DNA from: Pseudomonas sp. CC6-YY-74 | GTDB taxonomy: Bacteria; Pseudomonadota; Gammaproteobacteria; Pseudomonadales; Pseudomonadaceae | Direction of reading: 5' to 3' | DNA: 64,000 nt | Assembly (NCBI RefSeq): GCF_002025205.1 | Contig: NZ_CP019947.1 | Location: forward strand, 3,820,001 to 3,884,000 | Shown: in pieces, positions 35,717 to 44,555 of the stretch | Numbering within the stretch: position 1 is the first letter of the stretch | Layout: each line of letters starts with the position of its first letter | Translations under genes and position numbers: made by a program | Notes under the pieces: model-generated | The model's input: only the letters and a program-made list of their open reading frames with translations | Told to the model about the DNA's origin: nothing | Database searches by the model: none

Positions 35717-36268
35717 GTGCCCAACGCCGCCCTCGCCCACCCGCCGCACTGGCTGACCGCCAGCCAACTGCACCCGGCCCCGGCTGCCGGGGTACGCGAC
35801 TGGCTGTTCAATCAAGACTCGCTGACCCGCAGACTGACGGCATTGTCCAATGCCGGTTTTAGCGTCACCCCGCTGGTCGAGGGCTGGCAGCGCCTGCGCA
35901 GCGACGAATGCACGGCCCTCAACGTCGCCGCCGGCAGTCAGGGCTGGGTGCGTGAAGTGTATTTGCGCGGCCACGGCCAACCCTGGGTGTTCGCCCGCAG
36001 CGTGGCGGCGCGCAGCGCTCTGGAGGGCTCTGGCCTGGCCCTCGATCAGCTGGGCAGCCGCTCGCTCGGCGAACTGCTGTTCAGCGACCGCGCGTTCGAG
36101 CGCAACGCCCTGCAAGTCTGCCGTTTCCCGGCAGCCTGGCTGCCCGCCGAGGTGCGCGCAGAACGCCTGTGGGCACGCCGCTCCTGCTTCAGCCGCGGCG
36201 CCCTCGGGGTGCTGGTGGTCGAAGTGTTTCTGCCCGAGTTCTGGCCAGCCGCCGGGATCGAGGCGTAG
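35717..36268 (+). CDS. ubiC: Chorismate-pyruvate lyase
   Basis: A 183-residue enzyme that makes 4-hydroxybenzoate and pyruvate from chorismate, the first committed step to ubiquinone. Conserved stretches are DWLFNQDSLTRRLTALS, WVREVYLRGHGQPWVFARSV and LGSRSLGELLF. The start is uncertain: GTG at 35717 (MPNAALAHPP) follows GGTGA by 8 bp and fits the family length; GTG at 35702 would add five residues. ubiA follows on the same strand after 212 bp. Confidence 0.92.
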   Translation: MPNAALAHPPHWLTASQLHPAPAAGVRDWLFNQDSLTRRLTALSNAGFSVTPLVEGWQRLRSDECTALNVAAGSQGWVREVYLRGHGQPWVFARSVAARSALEGSGLALDQLGSRSLGELLFSDRAFERNALQVCRFPAAWLPAEVRAERLWARRSCFSRGALGVLVVEVFLPEFWPAAGIEA

Positions 36269-36480
36269 GGTGGAAAACCGCGCAGCGTTTGCCACCCACC
36301 ATGCCGCGCGGCTTGCCACGGGCTAACCGCTCATTCTGCCTCTCGCCTTCTACCCAGCTCGAACCGGCCAGGGTGGGTCACGCTGTATCTGCCGAGAAGA
36401 CGGTGGATGCAAACAGCGTCATCCACCCTACACGCCCAGCACCCGTATAATCCGCCGCACCTCGCACGGAGACGCGCTCG

Positions 36481-37371
36481 ATGTACACCCGCCTGCTCAA
36501 ATCGCTGAATCGCCTGCACCCCCGCACCTGGGACTTCATCCAGCTGATGCGCCTGGACAAACCCATCGGCATCTACCTGCTGCTATGGCCGACGCTGTGG
36601 GCCCTGTGGGTCGCAGCCGAAGGCGTGCCGAGCGCGAAAAACCTGTTTATTTTCGTCGTCGGCGTGATCCTGATGCGCGCCGCCGGCTGCGTGATCAACG
36701 ACTACGCCGACCGCAACTTCGACGGCCATGTCAAACGCACCCAGGCGCGCCCCCTGGCCAGCGGCAAGGTGACGCCGCGCGAGGCGCTGATCCTGTTCGC
36801 CGTGCTGGTGGCGCTGGCGTTCTTGCTGGTGCTGCTGACCAACGCCACGACCATCTGGCTGTCCTTCGGCGGCCTGGCCCTGGCCGCCTGCTACCCCTTT
36901 ATGAAGCGCTACACCTTCTACCCCCAGGTGGTACTCGGCGCGGCGTTTTCCTGGGGCATGCCGATGGCCTTCACCGCCGAGACCGGCAGCCTGCCGCCGG
37001 AGGCCTGGCTGCTGTTCATCGCCAACCTGCTGTGGACGGTGGCCTATGACACCTACTACGCCATGGCCGACCGCGACGACGACCTGAAGATCGGCGTGAA
37101 GTCCACCGCCATCCTGTTCGGCGACGCCGACCGCCTGATCATCGCCATCCTCCAGGGCCTGACCCTGCTGTGTCTGCTGCTGGCGGGCAGCCGCTTCGAG
37201 CTGGGCCTGCCGTTCCACCTCGGCCTGCTGGTCGCCGCGGGGTGTTTCCTCTGGGAATACCGGGCCACACGCAATCGCAAGCCGATGGCCTGTTTCAACG
37301 CCTTCCTGCATAACCACTGGGCCGGGCTGGCGATTTTCCTCGGCATCGTGCTGGATTACGCGCTGCGCTGA
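36481..37371 (+). CDS. ubiA: 4-hydroxybenzoate polyprenyltransferase
   Basis: A 296-residue integral membrane prenyltransferase with about eight or nine helices. The two Asp-rich motifs are intact: NDYADRNFDGHVKRTQARPL (first) and YAMADRDDDLKIGVKST (second). It adds the polyprenyl tail to 4-hydroxybenzoate in ubiquinone synthesis. UbiC supplies the substrate from the gene just upstream. Confidence 0.97.
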   Translation: MYTRLLKSLNRLHPRTWDFIQLMRLDKPIGIYLLLWPTLWALWVAAEGVPSAKNLFIFVVGVILMRAAGCVINDYADRNFDGHVKRTQARPLASGKVTPREALILFAVLVALAFLLVLLTNATTIWLSFGGLALAACYPFMKRYTFYPQVVLGAAFSWGMPMAFTAETGSLPPEAWLLFIANLLWTVAYDTYYAMADRDDDLKIGVKSTAILFGDADRLIIAILQGLTLLCLLLAGSRFELGLPFHLGLLVAAGCFLWEYRATRNRKPMACFNAFLHNHWAGLAIFLGIVLDYALR

Positions 37372-37409
37372 AGTCCACGCAGCGCGCAAGCGCTGCGTGG
37401 ACAGCGGGG

Positions 37410-37790
37410 TCACTCAGGCTTGGCCATGTGCCAGACGCCCCCTTTACCGTCACCGGTCATATCACCTGCTTTCATATCTTTGACGAAGGTGTACAAGGGC
37501 TTGCCGTAATAGGCCCACTGCAAGGTGCCATCGTCACGCTTAACCACCGTCCAATCATCGTCGCCCATGGCGCCGGCCTCGGCGGCCAGGGGTGGCCAGT
37601 TCTCCGCGCATTGGTCGTAGCAGCTGGATTTGCCCATGGCGTCCTGGTCGTAGGTGTAAAGCGTCATTCCTTTGCTGTCGACCAGCATGCCGTTCTCAAC
37701 CATCGCCGGTTCGGCCGCCTGCACTACAGCGGATAACCCCAGCAGCACGCCGCCAAGCAGGGCCAGTCGGATCGGGTTGGATCTGATCAT
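37410..37790 (-). CDS. Secreted protein of the COG4315 YTYDxD-motif family
   Basis: A 126-residue protein with a signal peptide (MIRSNPIRLALLGGVLLGLS, then AVVQAAEP). The mature part has MTLYTYDQDAMGKSSCYDQC and KPLYTFVKDMKAGDMTGDG, two copies of the short tyrosine/aspartate repeat of this predicted periplasmic family, and two Cys that could form a disulfide. Function unknown. It converges with ubiA and is divergent from phoB. In P. aeruginosa a similar gene lies between ubiA and phoB. Confidence 0.82.
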   Translation of the reverse strand: MIRSNPIRLALLGGVLLGLSAVVQAAEPAMVENGMLVDSKGMTLYTYDQDAMGKSSCYDQCAENWPPLAAEAGAMGDDDWTVVKRDDGTLQWAYYGKPLYTFVKDMKAGDMTGDGKGGVWHMAKPE

Positions 37791-37885
37791 CGGTGATATC
37801 TCCTTCTGTTAGCCACGTTAGTCTGGCGACAGGCTAAGATCGGTGCCGGACAACCTCGAAGGACGAGCAGGCAGAACCCTGAAAT

Positions 37886-37908
37886 GCCTGCAGTTAGCAG
37901 GCCTTTTT
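37886..37908 (+). terminator. Orphan terminator-like hairpin upstream of phoB
   Basis: GCCTGC (37886-37891) pairs with GCAGGC (37897-37902) and is followed by CTTTTT. No annotated plus-strand gene ends nearby; ubiA ends 515 bp earlier, beyond a minus-strand gene. It may end a short non-coding transcript from the 37791-37885 region. Confidence 0.45.
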
Positions 37909-37922
37909 GCGCCAGGCTCCAA

Positions 37923-37946
37923 GCGCCCGATCGATTGATCGGGCGC
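37923..37946. repeat. Perfect hairpin upstream of the phoB promoter
   Basis: GCGCCCGATC (37923-37932) and GATCGGGCGC (37937-37946) form a 10-bp perfect stem with a GATT loop. It is 38 bp before the Pho box of phoB. No T tract follows on either strand, so its role is unclear. Confidence 0.5.
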
Positions 37947-37983
37947 ATCGCTCAGCATAGACCAGTCGGGCGTTAACGCTGGC

Positions 37984-38017
37984 CTGTCACATGGCTGCAA
38001 TAATTCCGTTATCTAAT
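37984..38017 (+). promoter_or_regulatory. PhoB-dependent promoter of phoBR
   Basis: A Pho box CTGTCAC-ATGG-CTGCAAT (37984-38001) has the standard 7-4-7 layout. Exactly 10 bp later comes a -10 hexamer TCTAAT (38012-38017), with the box taking the place of a -35 element. Transcription would start near 38024, about 30 bp before phoB. This predicts positive autoregulation under phosphate starvation. Confidence 0.82.
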
Positions 38018-38054
38018 GCCACGCATGACAGTAGAACGACTTGAGGCGGGACCC

Positions 38055-38744
38055 ATGGTTGGCAAGAGCATTCTGATCGTCGATGACGAAGCACCGATCC
38101 GCGAAATGATCGCGGTGGCCCTGGAAATGGCCGGCTACGAGTGCCTGGAAGCGGAGAACAGCCAGCAGGCCCACACCATCATCGTCGACCGCAAACCCGA
38201 CCTGATCCTGCTCGACTGGATGCTCCCCGGCACCAGCGGCATCGAGCTGGCGCGCCGGCTCAAGCGTGACGAATTGACCAGCGACATCCCGATCATCATG
38301 CTCACCGCCAAGGGCGAAGAGGACAACAAGATCCAGGGCCTGGAAGTCGGCGCCGACGATTACATCACCAAGCCGTTCTCACCGCGCGAACTGGTTGCCC
38401 GCCTCAAGGCCGTACTGCGCCGTGCCGGCCCCAGCGATAGCGAGGGGCCGATCGAAGTCGGCGGCCTGCTGCTCGACCCGATCAGCCACCGGGTGACCAT
38501 CGACGGCAAGCCGGCCGAGATGGGCCCCACCGAATACCGCCTGCTGCAATTCTTCATGACCCACCAGGAGCGCGCCTATACCCGCGGCCAGTTGCTCGAC
38601 CAGGTCTGGGGTGGCAACGTCTACGTCGAGGAGCGCACCGTCGATGTGCACATCCGTCGCCTGCGTAAGGCGCTCGGCGAAATCTACGAAAACCTGGTAC
38701 AGACCGTGCGCGGCACGGGCTATCGTTTCTCCACCAAAAGCTAG
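38055..38744 (+). CDS. phoB: Phosphate regulon response regulator PhoB
   Basis: A 229-residue OmpR-family regulator. The receiver domain (about 1-120) has VDDEAPIRE, the phosphorylated Asp in LILLDWMLPG, and the Lys in YITKPFSPREL. The winged-helix DNA-binding domain has RAYTRGQLLDQVWGGNVYVE, then RTVDVHIRRLRKAL. The start MVGKSILIVDDE at 38055 matches P. aeruginosa PhoB. It activates the pst operon and other genes via Pho boxes such as those found at 37984, 50419 and 51550-51589. Confidence 0.98.
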   Translation: MVGKSILIVDDEAPIREMIAVALEMAGYECLEAENSQQAHTIIVDRKPDLILLDWMLPGTSGIELARRLKRDELTSDIPIIMLTAKGEEDNKIQGLEVGADDYITKPFSPRELVARLKAVLRRAGPSDSEGPIEVGGLLLDPISHRVTIDGKPAEMGPTEYRLLQFFMTHQERAYTRGQLLDQVWGGNVYVEERTVDVHIRRLRKALGEIYENLVQTVRGTGYRFSTKS

Positions 38745-38802
38745 CGGTATCCCCGGTCGATGACGGCACGGGTTAGGATTGCCGGCTTGCCTCAGCGGCT
38801 CA

Positions 38803-40137
38803 ATGGATCGATTGGCGGATGACTCCCAAGTGAAGCAAAACTGGCGTGGCGCCATGGTGCGCCGCCTGCTGCTGTTAATCGGTGCCTGCCTGCTGCTCGG
38901 CCTGTTCACCGGCGAGTACGCCTGGGCGCTGGCGACCGGTCTGGCCGTCTATCTGGGCTGGACCCTGAACCAGTTGCTGCGCCTGCACAAATGGCTGCAC
39001 GAGCACCAGCCGGACGAGCCGCCACCGGATGGCTATGGTCTTTGGGGCGAGGTGTTCGACAGCATCTACCACCTGCAACGGCGCAACCAGCGCGCCCGCG
39101 GCCGTCTGCAGGCGGTGATCGACCGGGTCCAGGAGTCCACCGCCGCGCTGAAAGATGCGGTGGTCATGCTCGACAGCAACGGCAACCTGGAGTGGTGGAA
39201 CCGCGCCGCGGAGACCCTGCTGGGCCTGAAAACCCCGCAGGACAGTGGTCAGGCAATCACCAACTTGCTGCGCGACCCACGCTTTATCGAGTACTTCGAG
39301 AACCACAACTACAACGAGCCGCTGGAGCTGCCCTCGCCGGTCAGTGGCCGTCTACGCCTGCAGTTCCATATCACCCAGTACGGCAATCGCGAACACCTGA
39401 TGCTGGTGCGCGACATCACCCGCCTGTATCAACTGGAGCAGATGCGTAAGGACTTCGTCGCCAACGTCTCCCACGAGTTGCGCACGCCGCTGACGGTGAT
39501 CGCCGGTTACCTGGAAACCCTGCTGGACAACGTCGAGGACGTCAATCCGCGCTGGCTGCGCGCGCTGCAACAGATGCAGCAGCAAGGCGGGCGCATGCAG
39601 AACCTGCTCAATGACCTGCTGTTGCTGGCCAAGCTGGAAGCCACCGACTACCCCTCGGACAATCAGCCGGTGGCGGTCGATCTGCTGCTGTTGAGCATCA
39701 AGAGCGACGCCCAGGCGCTGTCCGGCGAACGCATGCACCGCATCAGCCTAGAGGCCGACCCGCACTTGCGTCTCAAGGGCAGCGAGGCGGAACTGCGCAG
39801 TGCCTTCTCCAACCTGGTGTTCAACGCGGTCAAGTACAGCCCCGACGAGGGTCGCATCGACATCCGCTGGTGGGGCGATGAGCAAGGCGCGCACCTGGTG
39901 GTGCAGGACAAAGGCCCGGGCATCGAGGCCAAGCACCTGCCGCGCCTGACCGAACGTTTCTACCGGGTCGACTCCAGCCGCGCCAGCAGCACCGGCGGTA
40001 CCGGCCTGGGCCTGGCCATCGTCAAACATGTGCTGCTGCGCCACCGCGCCCGCCTGCAGATCGACAGCAGTCTGGGCAAGGGCAGCACCTTCACCTGCCA
40101 CTTCCCCAGCACTCAGGTGGTACGCCGCGGCGGCTAA
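38803..40137 (+). CDS. phoR: Phosphate regulon sensor kinase PhoR
   Basis: A 444-residue membrane histidine kinase. Two N-terminal membrane segments (about 20-55) lead to a PAS domain (VVMLDSNGNLEWWNRAAETL). The H-box is FVANVSHELRTPLTVIAGYL, with the phosphorylated His in SHELRTP. The ATPase domain shows FSNLVFNAVKYSPDEG, VQDKGPGIEAKHL and STGGTGLGLAIVKH. It phosphorylates PhoB when phosphate is low, with the Pst-PhoU complex giving the signal. The start at 38803 is a best guess; GTG at 38830 is an alternative. Confidence 0.95.
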   Translation: MDRLADDSQVKQNWRGAMVRRLLLLIGACLLLGLFTGEYAWALATGLAVYLGWTLNQLLRLHKWLHEHQPDEPPPDGYGLWGEVFDSIYHLQRRNQRARGRLQAVIDRVQESTAALKDAVVMLDSNGNLEWWNRAAETLLGLKTPQDSGQAITNLLRDPRFIEYFENHNYNEPLELPSPVSGRLRLQFHITQYGNREHLMLVRDITRLYQLEQMRKDFVANVSHELRTPLTVIAGYLETLLDNVEDVNPRWLRALQQMQQQGGRMQNLLNDLLLLAKLEATDYPSDNQPVAVDLLLLSIKSDAQALSGERMHRISLEADPHLRLKGSEAELRSAFSNLVFNAVKYSPDEGRIDIRWWGDEQGAHLVVQDKGPGIEAKHLPRLTERFYRVDSSRASSTGGTGLGLAIVKHVLLRHRARLQIDSSLGKGSTFTCHFPSTQVVRRGG

Positions 40138-40218
40138 CAGGCTGCGGCGCACGCGCAGGCTTGCAAAGCCGATTGCTTAGCCCCACCCTCTAGTGCTCAT
40201 TGGCCTACCGAAACCTTT

Positions 40219-41559
40219 ATGGACCCCTCCACGAGTATCTCCGTCGCTACCTTTTTCGCCGATTTCGGCCTCGTTCTATTTGCCTTGCTGCTGGTGTTGC
40301 TCAACGGCTTTTTCGTCGCCGCCGAGTTCGCCATCGTCAGGCTGCGCGCCACCAGGGTCGAGGCCCTGGCCAGCGAAAACGGCTGGCGCGGACATATCCT
40401 GCGCACCGTACACAACCAGATGGATGCCTACCTGTCGGCCTGCCAACTGGGCATCACCCTGGCCTCGCTGGGCCTGGGCTGGGTCGGCGAACCGGCCTTC
40501 GCCGAACTGCTCACCCCGCTACTCGGCGCCATCGGCATCGAGTCAGCCAAGCTGGTGCACGGCATCGCGTTCTTCAGCGCCTTCGCGATCATTTCCTACC
40601 TGCATATCGTGGTAGGCGAGCTGGCGCCCAAGTCCTGGGCGATTCGCCAGCCCGAACGACTGTCACTGTGGACGGCCGCGCCGCTGTACCTGTTCTACTG
40701 GTCCATGTACCCGGCGATCTTCCTGCTCAATGCCAGCGCCAACGCCATCCTGCGCATTGCCGGCCAGGGCGAGCCGGGGCCGCACCACGAGCACCATTAC
40801 AGCCGCGACGAACTCAAGCTGATCCTGCATTCCAGCCGCGCCCGCAACCCCAGCGACCAGGACATGCGCGTGCTGGCCTCGGCGGTGGAACTCGGCGAAC
40901 TGGAAGTGGTGGACTGGGCCAACTCGCGCGAAGACCTGGTCTACCTGGAGCTGAACGCGCCGCTGGACGAGGTGTTCAGCGTATTTCGCCGGCACAAGTA
41001 CAGCCGCTACCCGATCTTCGACGAAGCCGCCGGCGAGTTCGTCGGCGTGCTGCACATCAAGGACCTGCTGCTGCACCTTTCCCTGCTGGAAATGCTGCCC
41101 TCGGCACTGAAACTGGTCGAACTGATGCATACGATCGAACGGGTTGGCCGGCATATGCCGCTGTCCAACCTACTCGAGCAATTCCGCCAGGGCGGCTCGC
41201 ACTTCGCCCTAGTCGAAGAGGCCGACGGCAAGGTGATCGGCTACCTGACCATGGAAGACGTGTTGGAAGCCCTGGTCGGCGATATTCAGGACGAGCACCA
41301 CAAGACCGAGCGCGGCATTCTCGCCTACCAACCGGGCAAGCTGCTGGTCCGTGGCGACACGCCACTGTTCAAGGTCGAGCGCTTGCTGGGGGTCAACCTC
41401 GACCATATCGAGGCGGAAACCCTGGCCGGGCTGATCTACGAAACCCTCAAGCGCATGCCCGAGGAAGAGGAAGTGCTGGAAGTCGACGGCCTGCGCATCA
41501 TCGTCAAGAAGATGAAGGGACCGAAGATCGTCCTGGCCAAGGTACTCAGGCTGGATTGA
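40219..41559 (+). CDS. CNNM/HlyC-CorC family transporter-like protein
   Basis: A 446-residue protein with an N-terminal CNNM (DUF21) membrane domain (about 10-200; LVLLNGFFVAAEFAIVRLRA and ACQLGITLASLGLGWVGEP). A pair of CBS domains follows (about 215-345; YSRYPIFDEAAGEFVGVLHI and KVIGYLTMEDVLEALVGDI) and a C-terminal CorC_HlyC domain. Such proteins are linked to Mg2+/Co2+ efflux or resistance; the old haemolysin name is misleading. It stands between phoR and the M23 peptidase, as in P. aeruginosa. Confidence 0.92.
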   Translation: MDPSTSISVATFFADFGLVLFALLLVLLNGFFVAAEFAIVRLRATRVEALASENGWRGHILRTVHNQMDAYLSACQLGITLASLGLGWVGEPAFAELLTPLLGAIGIESAKLVHGIAFFSAFAIISYLHIVVGELAPKSWAIRQPERLSLWTAAPLYLFYWSMYPAIFLLNASANAILRIAGQGEPGPHHEHHYSRDELKLILHSSRARNPSDQDMRVLASAVELGELEVVDWANSREDLVYLELNAPLDEVFSVFRRHKYSRYPIFDEAAGEFVGVLHIKDLLLHLSLLEMLPSALKLVELMHTIERVGRHMPLSNLLEQFRQGGSHFALVEEADGKVIGYLTMEDVLEALVGDIQDEHHKTERGILAYQPGKLLVRGDTPLFKVERLLGVNLDHIEAETLAGLIYETLKRMPEEEEVLEVDGLRIIVKKMKGPKIVLAKVLRLD

Positions 41560-41809
41560 ACGGCGATGAAAAAACCGCGCCTGTTGCGGCCATGCTGTTC
41601 ATTCAAGCCGAGTGAGCAGCACGTTTTCGTAGCCCGGATTGCATCTGGACTACGTGTATGAAAACCCGGCGGGGCAATCCATGCCAGTCACGTTTGCGCG
41701 GCATGCTGATGGCTATCGCTGCGCTCGACACCATCCGCCGTCGACACGATGGCCGTGGGGAACCTCCTGGCTCTACGCGCAGCGTATGGCTTACCGCTTG
41801 AAACAGCTC

Positions 41810-42706
41810 TCAATCACCGCCGACGGCGAAATTCGGCAGGCTGTTGACCGGTTGGATGAAGTCGAAGGGGATGGATTCCAGGGCCAGGCCGACGTTGCGC
41901 TGCACCACGAAGTGCAGGTGCGGACCGGTGCTGTTGCCGGTGTTGCCTGAGCGGGCGATAGCGCTGCCGCTGTTGATCCGCTGGCCCTCGCGCACGCTGA
42001 CCGAGCCCTGCATCAGGTGCAGGTAGACGCCCATGGTGCCGTCGTCATGCAGGATGCGCACATAGTTGCCGGAGGGGTTGTTGCCGCGCCCGCTCTGCTG
42101 GTTCTCGGTTTTGACCACCACGCCGCTGCGCGCCGCGACTATCGGCGTGCCCTCGGGCATCGCGATGTCCAGGGCGTAACGGCCTTTCGCGGTGAAGTGG
42201 CTGTACTTACCGTTGGCGCCCTGGCTCAGGCGAAACGGTCCACCGCGCCAGGGTAGCGGGTAGTTCTGCTGCGTCGGCAGCAGGCGCGGGTCGCCTAGGG
42301 CATAACGCAGCTTGGGGGTGTAACTCAGGGGTTTGCTGGGGTCGCGCGCAGTCAGGGTGGCCAGGCGGATCTTGCTGCGCGGCGGCAACACCCAGGTGAT
42401 GGGTTTAGTCGGGGCGCCGATGGCGTTGTCGACCTGCTCCAGCTTCAGTTCGATTTGCACCGGGGCATACAGGTCGTTGCGCACCAGCAGGGTGTCGCCG
42501 CCCGCGTGCTTCTGGGTTTCCAGCTTCACCTGATTGTCCAGCCGCTCGACCATGCGGTCGCGGAAGACGAACACCTGGGCGCCCGCCGTCGCTTTATCGG
42601 TATAGGTCACCACACCGCTGGCGTCGGTGTACTTGTAGATGGTCAGGGCTGCGGCCTGACTGGCAACCAGCACCAGGGCGCAAAAAACGGTCAGGCGATA
42701 GGGCAT
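41810..42706 (-). CDS. Secreted M23 family metallopeptidase with DUF4124 domain
   Basis: A 298-residue protein with a signal peptide (MPYRLTVFCALVLVASQAAA). A DUF4124 segment follows (LTIYKYTDASGVVTYTDKA), and a C-terminal LytM/M23 domain (about 180-280). The LytM domain has YALDIAMPEGTPIVAARSG, LHLMQGSVSVREGQ and TGNSTGPHLHFVVQ, including the HxH zinc site. Such enzymes cut peptidoglycan cross-bridges or activate amidases. The first zinc His of the usual HxxxD motif is replaced or shifted here (RYALDIA), so catalytic competence is not certain. Confidence 0.88.
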   Translation of the reverse strand: MPYRLTVFCALVLVASQAAALTIYKYTDASGVVTYTDKATAGAQVFVFRDRMVERLDNQVKLETQKHAGGDTLLVRNDLYAPVQIELKLEQVDNAIGAPTKPITWVLPPRSKIRLATLTARDPSKPLSYTPKLRYALGDPRLLPTQQNYPLPWRGGPFRLSQGANGKYSHFTAKGRYALDIAMPEGTPIVAARSGVVVKTENQQSGRGNNPSGNYVRILHDDGTMGVYLHLMQGSVSVREGQRINSGSAIARSGNTGNSTGPHLHFVVQRNVGLALESIPFDFIQPVNSLPNFAVGGD

Positions 42707-42938
42707 GGCTCACGAACTGCTGTGGCTCTCCAGAGCACTGGAGACTAGCAGCGCCCGTGCAGACACGCGAGCCCGAAATGACTGGAATGTGACCCCGCGC
42801 AGCCAGCGTCACCCATAGCCTCTGCAGCTTTTTGACGCCGCGTCTGAGCAGACTAAGCTTCTAGTGTGAGATGCGTGGTGGTTTGGCACGGAACTGGCCG
42901 GTCAAACGCCACCTTCGCTGCCACGAGGATTAGCTGCC

Positions 42939-43256
42939 ATGAAAACCTCGATGCTTCACACCTTGCTGATCGATAAGCCACTGCGGGAGATTTTCTGGTT
43001 CTACGGGGTGATCCCCAGCAATATTCTCTGGGCCATAACGCTCGCGGGGTATTTCAGCGGCGCCGCACTGGCCACGACGGTGCCCATGTTCGCCGTGCTC
43101 CTGGCCTATACCGCCTGGATTATCTGCGAGATCTGGCACTGCAGTGGCAACGTGGACAATCCAGTCCACGGTGACATCGCCCGCGTCCTGACGGCCGCCT
43201 GGGCGATCAACACGCTGCTGCTGGTGTCTTTCCTGCTACTGCAACGCCTGGGCTGA
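42939..43256 (+). CDS. Hypothetical three-helix inner-membrane protein
   Basis: A 105-residue protein with three hydrophobic segments: about 18-40 (FWFYGVIPSNILWAITLAGY), about 44-65 (LATTVPMFAVLLAYTAWIIC) and about 83-102 (AWAINTLLLVSFLLLQ). A GAGG ribosome site lies 9 bp before the ATG. It resembles no family I can name with confidence. Coding potential is supported by the clear start signal and coherent membrane topology. Confidence 0.7.
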   Translation: MKTSMLHTLLIDKPLREIFWFYGVIPSNILWAITLAGYFSGAALATTVPMFAVLLAYTAWIICEIWHCSGNVDNPVHGDIARVLTAAWAINTLLLVSFLLLQRLG

Positions 43257-43516
43257 GCAGCCCTTGAGAGCGGGTGAATAAACGCTCGCCTACTGCGGCC
43301 GCCGCCATGAAGTGGCGCTCTACCCTGCGCAGTAATTGCCTGAGCAAGCCGCGATTCGCAGAGTGTCGCGCGCCGCAGGCAGTGCAGCGTCGCTCACCGC
43401 TACGGCACACATCCCGCAGGCTGTCGCTTCGCTCCGAGCGGATCGCCACCTGGGCCGCCCTCGCTCCGAGCGGCCTCACGACGGTGTTCGATATTTCCAC
43501 AACGCCTGAGGATTGA

Positions 43517-44428
43517 TCAGGCGCCGGGGACGAAGTGTTTCTGCGTCGTCCCGCGGGCGATCAGGCGCGACAGATAGTCGAGCTTCTGCGGGTCGCGGTC
43601 GACGAACTTGAACGTCAGCAACAGCCATTCACTGTCCGGCTTGGCTTCCATCGCTGCCACCGCGTGCAGGTAGCCGTTAAGCCGCGCCACCTCGCCACCT
43701 TCACCCTGCTCGAGGTCGAGCACCGCGCTCTCCAGCACTTGCGGCAACAGTTCAGCGCGTTTGACCACCAGTTGAGCGTCCTTGAGGCTGAGCGCCTTGA
43801 TCACGCAGTTCATGGTGCCGCCAGGCAGACGCAACTGGCCCTGACCACGCCCGCCCGGGGCCTGCCCCGCCGCTTTAGCCGAAGCCGCAGGCGCATCCGG
43901 GCGCGCCGCTACGGCCTCTATCGGCGCCGCTGCGGCAGGCTTGACCACCTGGGCCTGACCGCCGGTCAGCGCCGCCAGGGAGTCATTGGCGAAGCCACCA
44001 CCGCTGAGCATTTTCGGCGGTGCGCCGGCCATCAGGGCTTGCAGCTTGCCGGCACGACTCAGGGCCTTCTTGACCTTGGTCACCAACTGTTCGTTGGAGA
44101 AGGGCTTGCCGATGAAGTCGGAAACACCGGCCTGGATCGCCTGGATCACGTTGTCCTTGTCACCACGGCTGGTGACCATGATGAAGGGTACGGTTTTCAG
44201 GTTGTCCTGCTCACGGCACCAGCTGAGCAACTCGAGTCCGGACAGCTCGGGCATTTCCCAATCGCAGAGAATCAGGTCGATGCTTTGCCGGCCGAGCAAT
44301 TGCTGGGCTTTGCGCCCATTGATGGCTTCGACGATCTGCACCCCGGGAAAGTGGTCGCGCAGGCCTTTTTTTACCAGGTCACGGATAAAGGTTGCGTCGT
44401 CCACCACCAGTACGCTGACTTTGCTCAT
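43517..44428 (-). CDS. Response regulator with degenerate PilZ-like C-terminal domain
   Basis: A 303-residue protein. The receiver domain (about 1-120) has VLVVDDATFIRD, the Asp site LILCDWEMPEL and DFIGKPFSNEQL. An Ala/Pro/Gly-rich linker (about 155-205) leads to a C-terminal domain of about 95 residues with LKDAQLVVKRAELLPQVLE and FKFVDRDPQKLDYLSRLIARG. That ending resembles PilZ domains of motility regulators, but the RxxxR c-di-GMP motif is not evident. A homolog lies next to phoU in P. aeruginosa. Role in phosphate signalling is only suggested by position. Confidence 0.8.
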   Translation of the reverse strand: MSKVSVLVVDDATFIRDLVKKGLRDHFPGVQIVEAINGRKAQQLLGRQSIDLILCDWEMPELSGLELLSWCREQDNLKTVPFIMVTSRGDKDNVIQAIQAGVSDFIGKPFSNEQLVTKVKKALSRAGKLQALMAGAPPKMLSGGGFANDSLAALTGGQAQVVKPAAAAPIEAVAARPDAPAASAKAAGQAPGGRGQGQLRLPGGTMNCVIKALSLKDAQLVVKRAELLPQVLESAVLDLEQGEGGEVARLNGYLHAVAAMEAKPDSEWLLLTFKFVDRDPQKLDYLSRLIARGTTQKHFVPGA

Positions 44429-44555
44429 CGGCCACTCCTGTTCGAATGGCTGCCAGCATAAACGCGGCGAATGACCAAAGGCTAACCCTAAAGTGGCTGC
44501 TCGCCACTTTAGCGGGCCTTGGAGAAATTGCGGCGCTGACTCTCGGCCGCCGAAT

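Noticed and set aside
41630..41680. GTAGCCCGGATTGCATCTGGACTAC as a terminator of the CNNM gene
   Set aside because: Only short GTAG/CTAC ends pair and there is no T tract; it is more like the common Pseudomonas intergenic REP-type sequence.
43274..43516. 80-codon plus-strand frame with GTG start after the three-helix protein
   Set aside because: Arg/Ser/Ala-rich with no domain and no ribosome site; the 260-bp gap also has a repeated CGCTCCGAGCGG motif, so it is probably non-coding.
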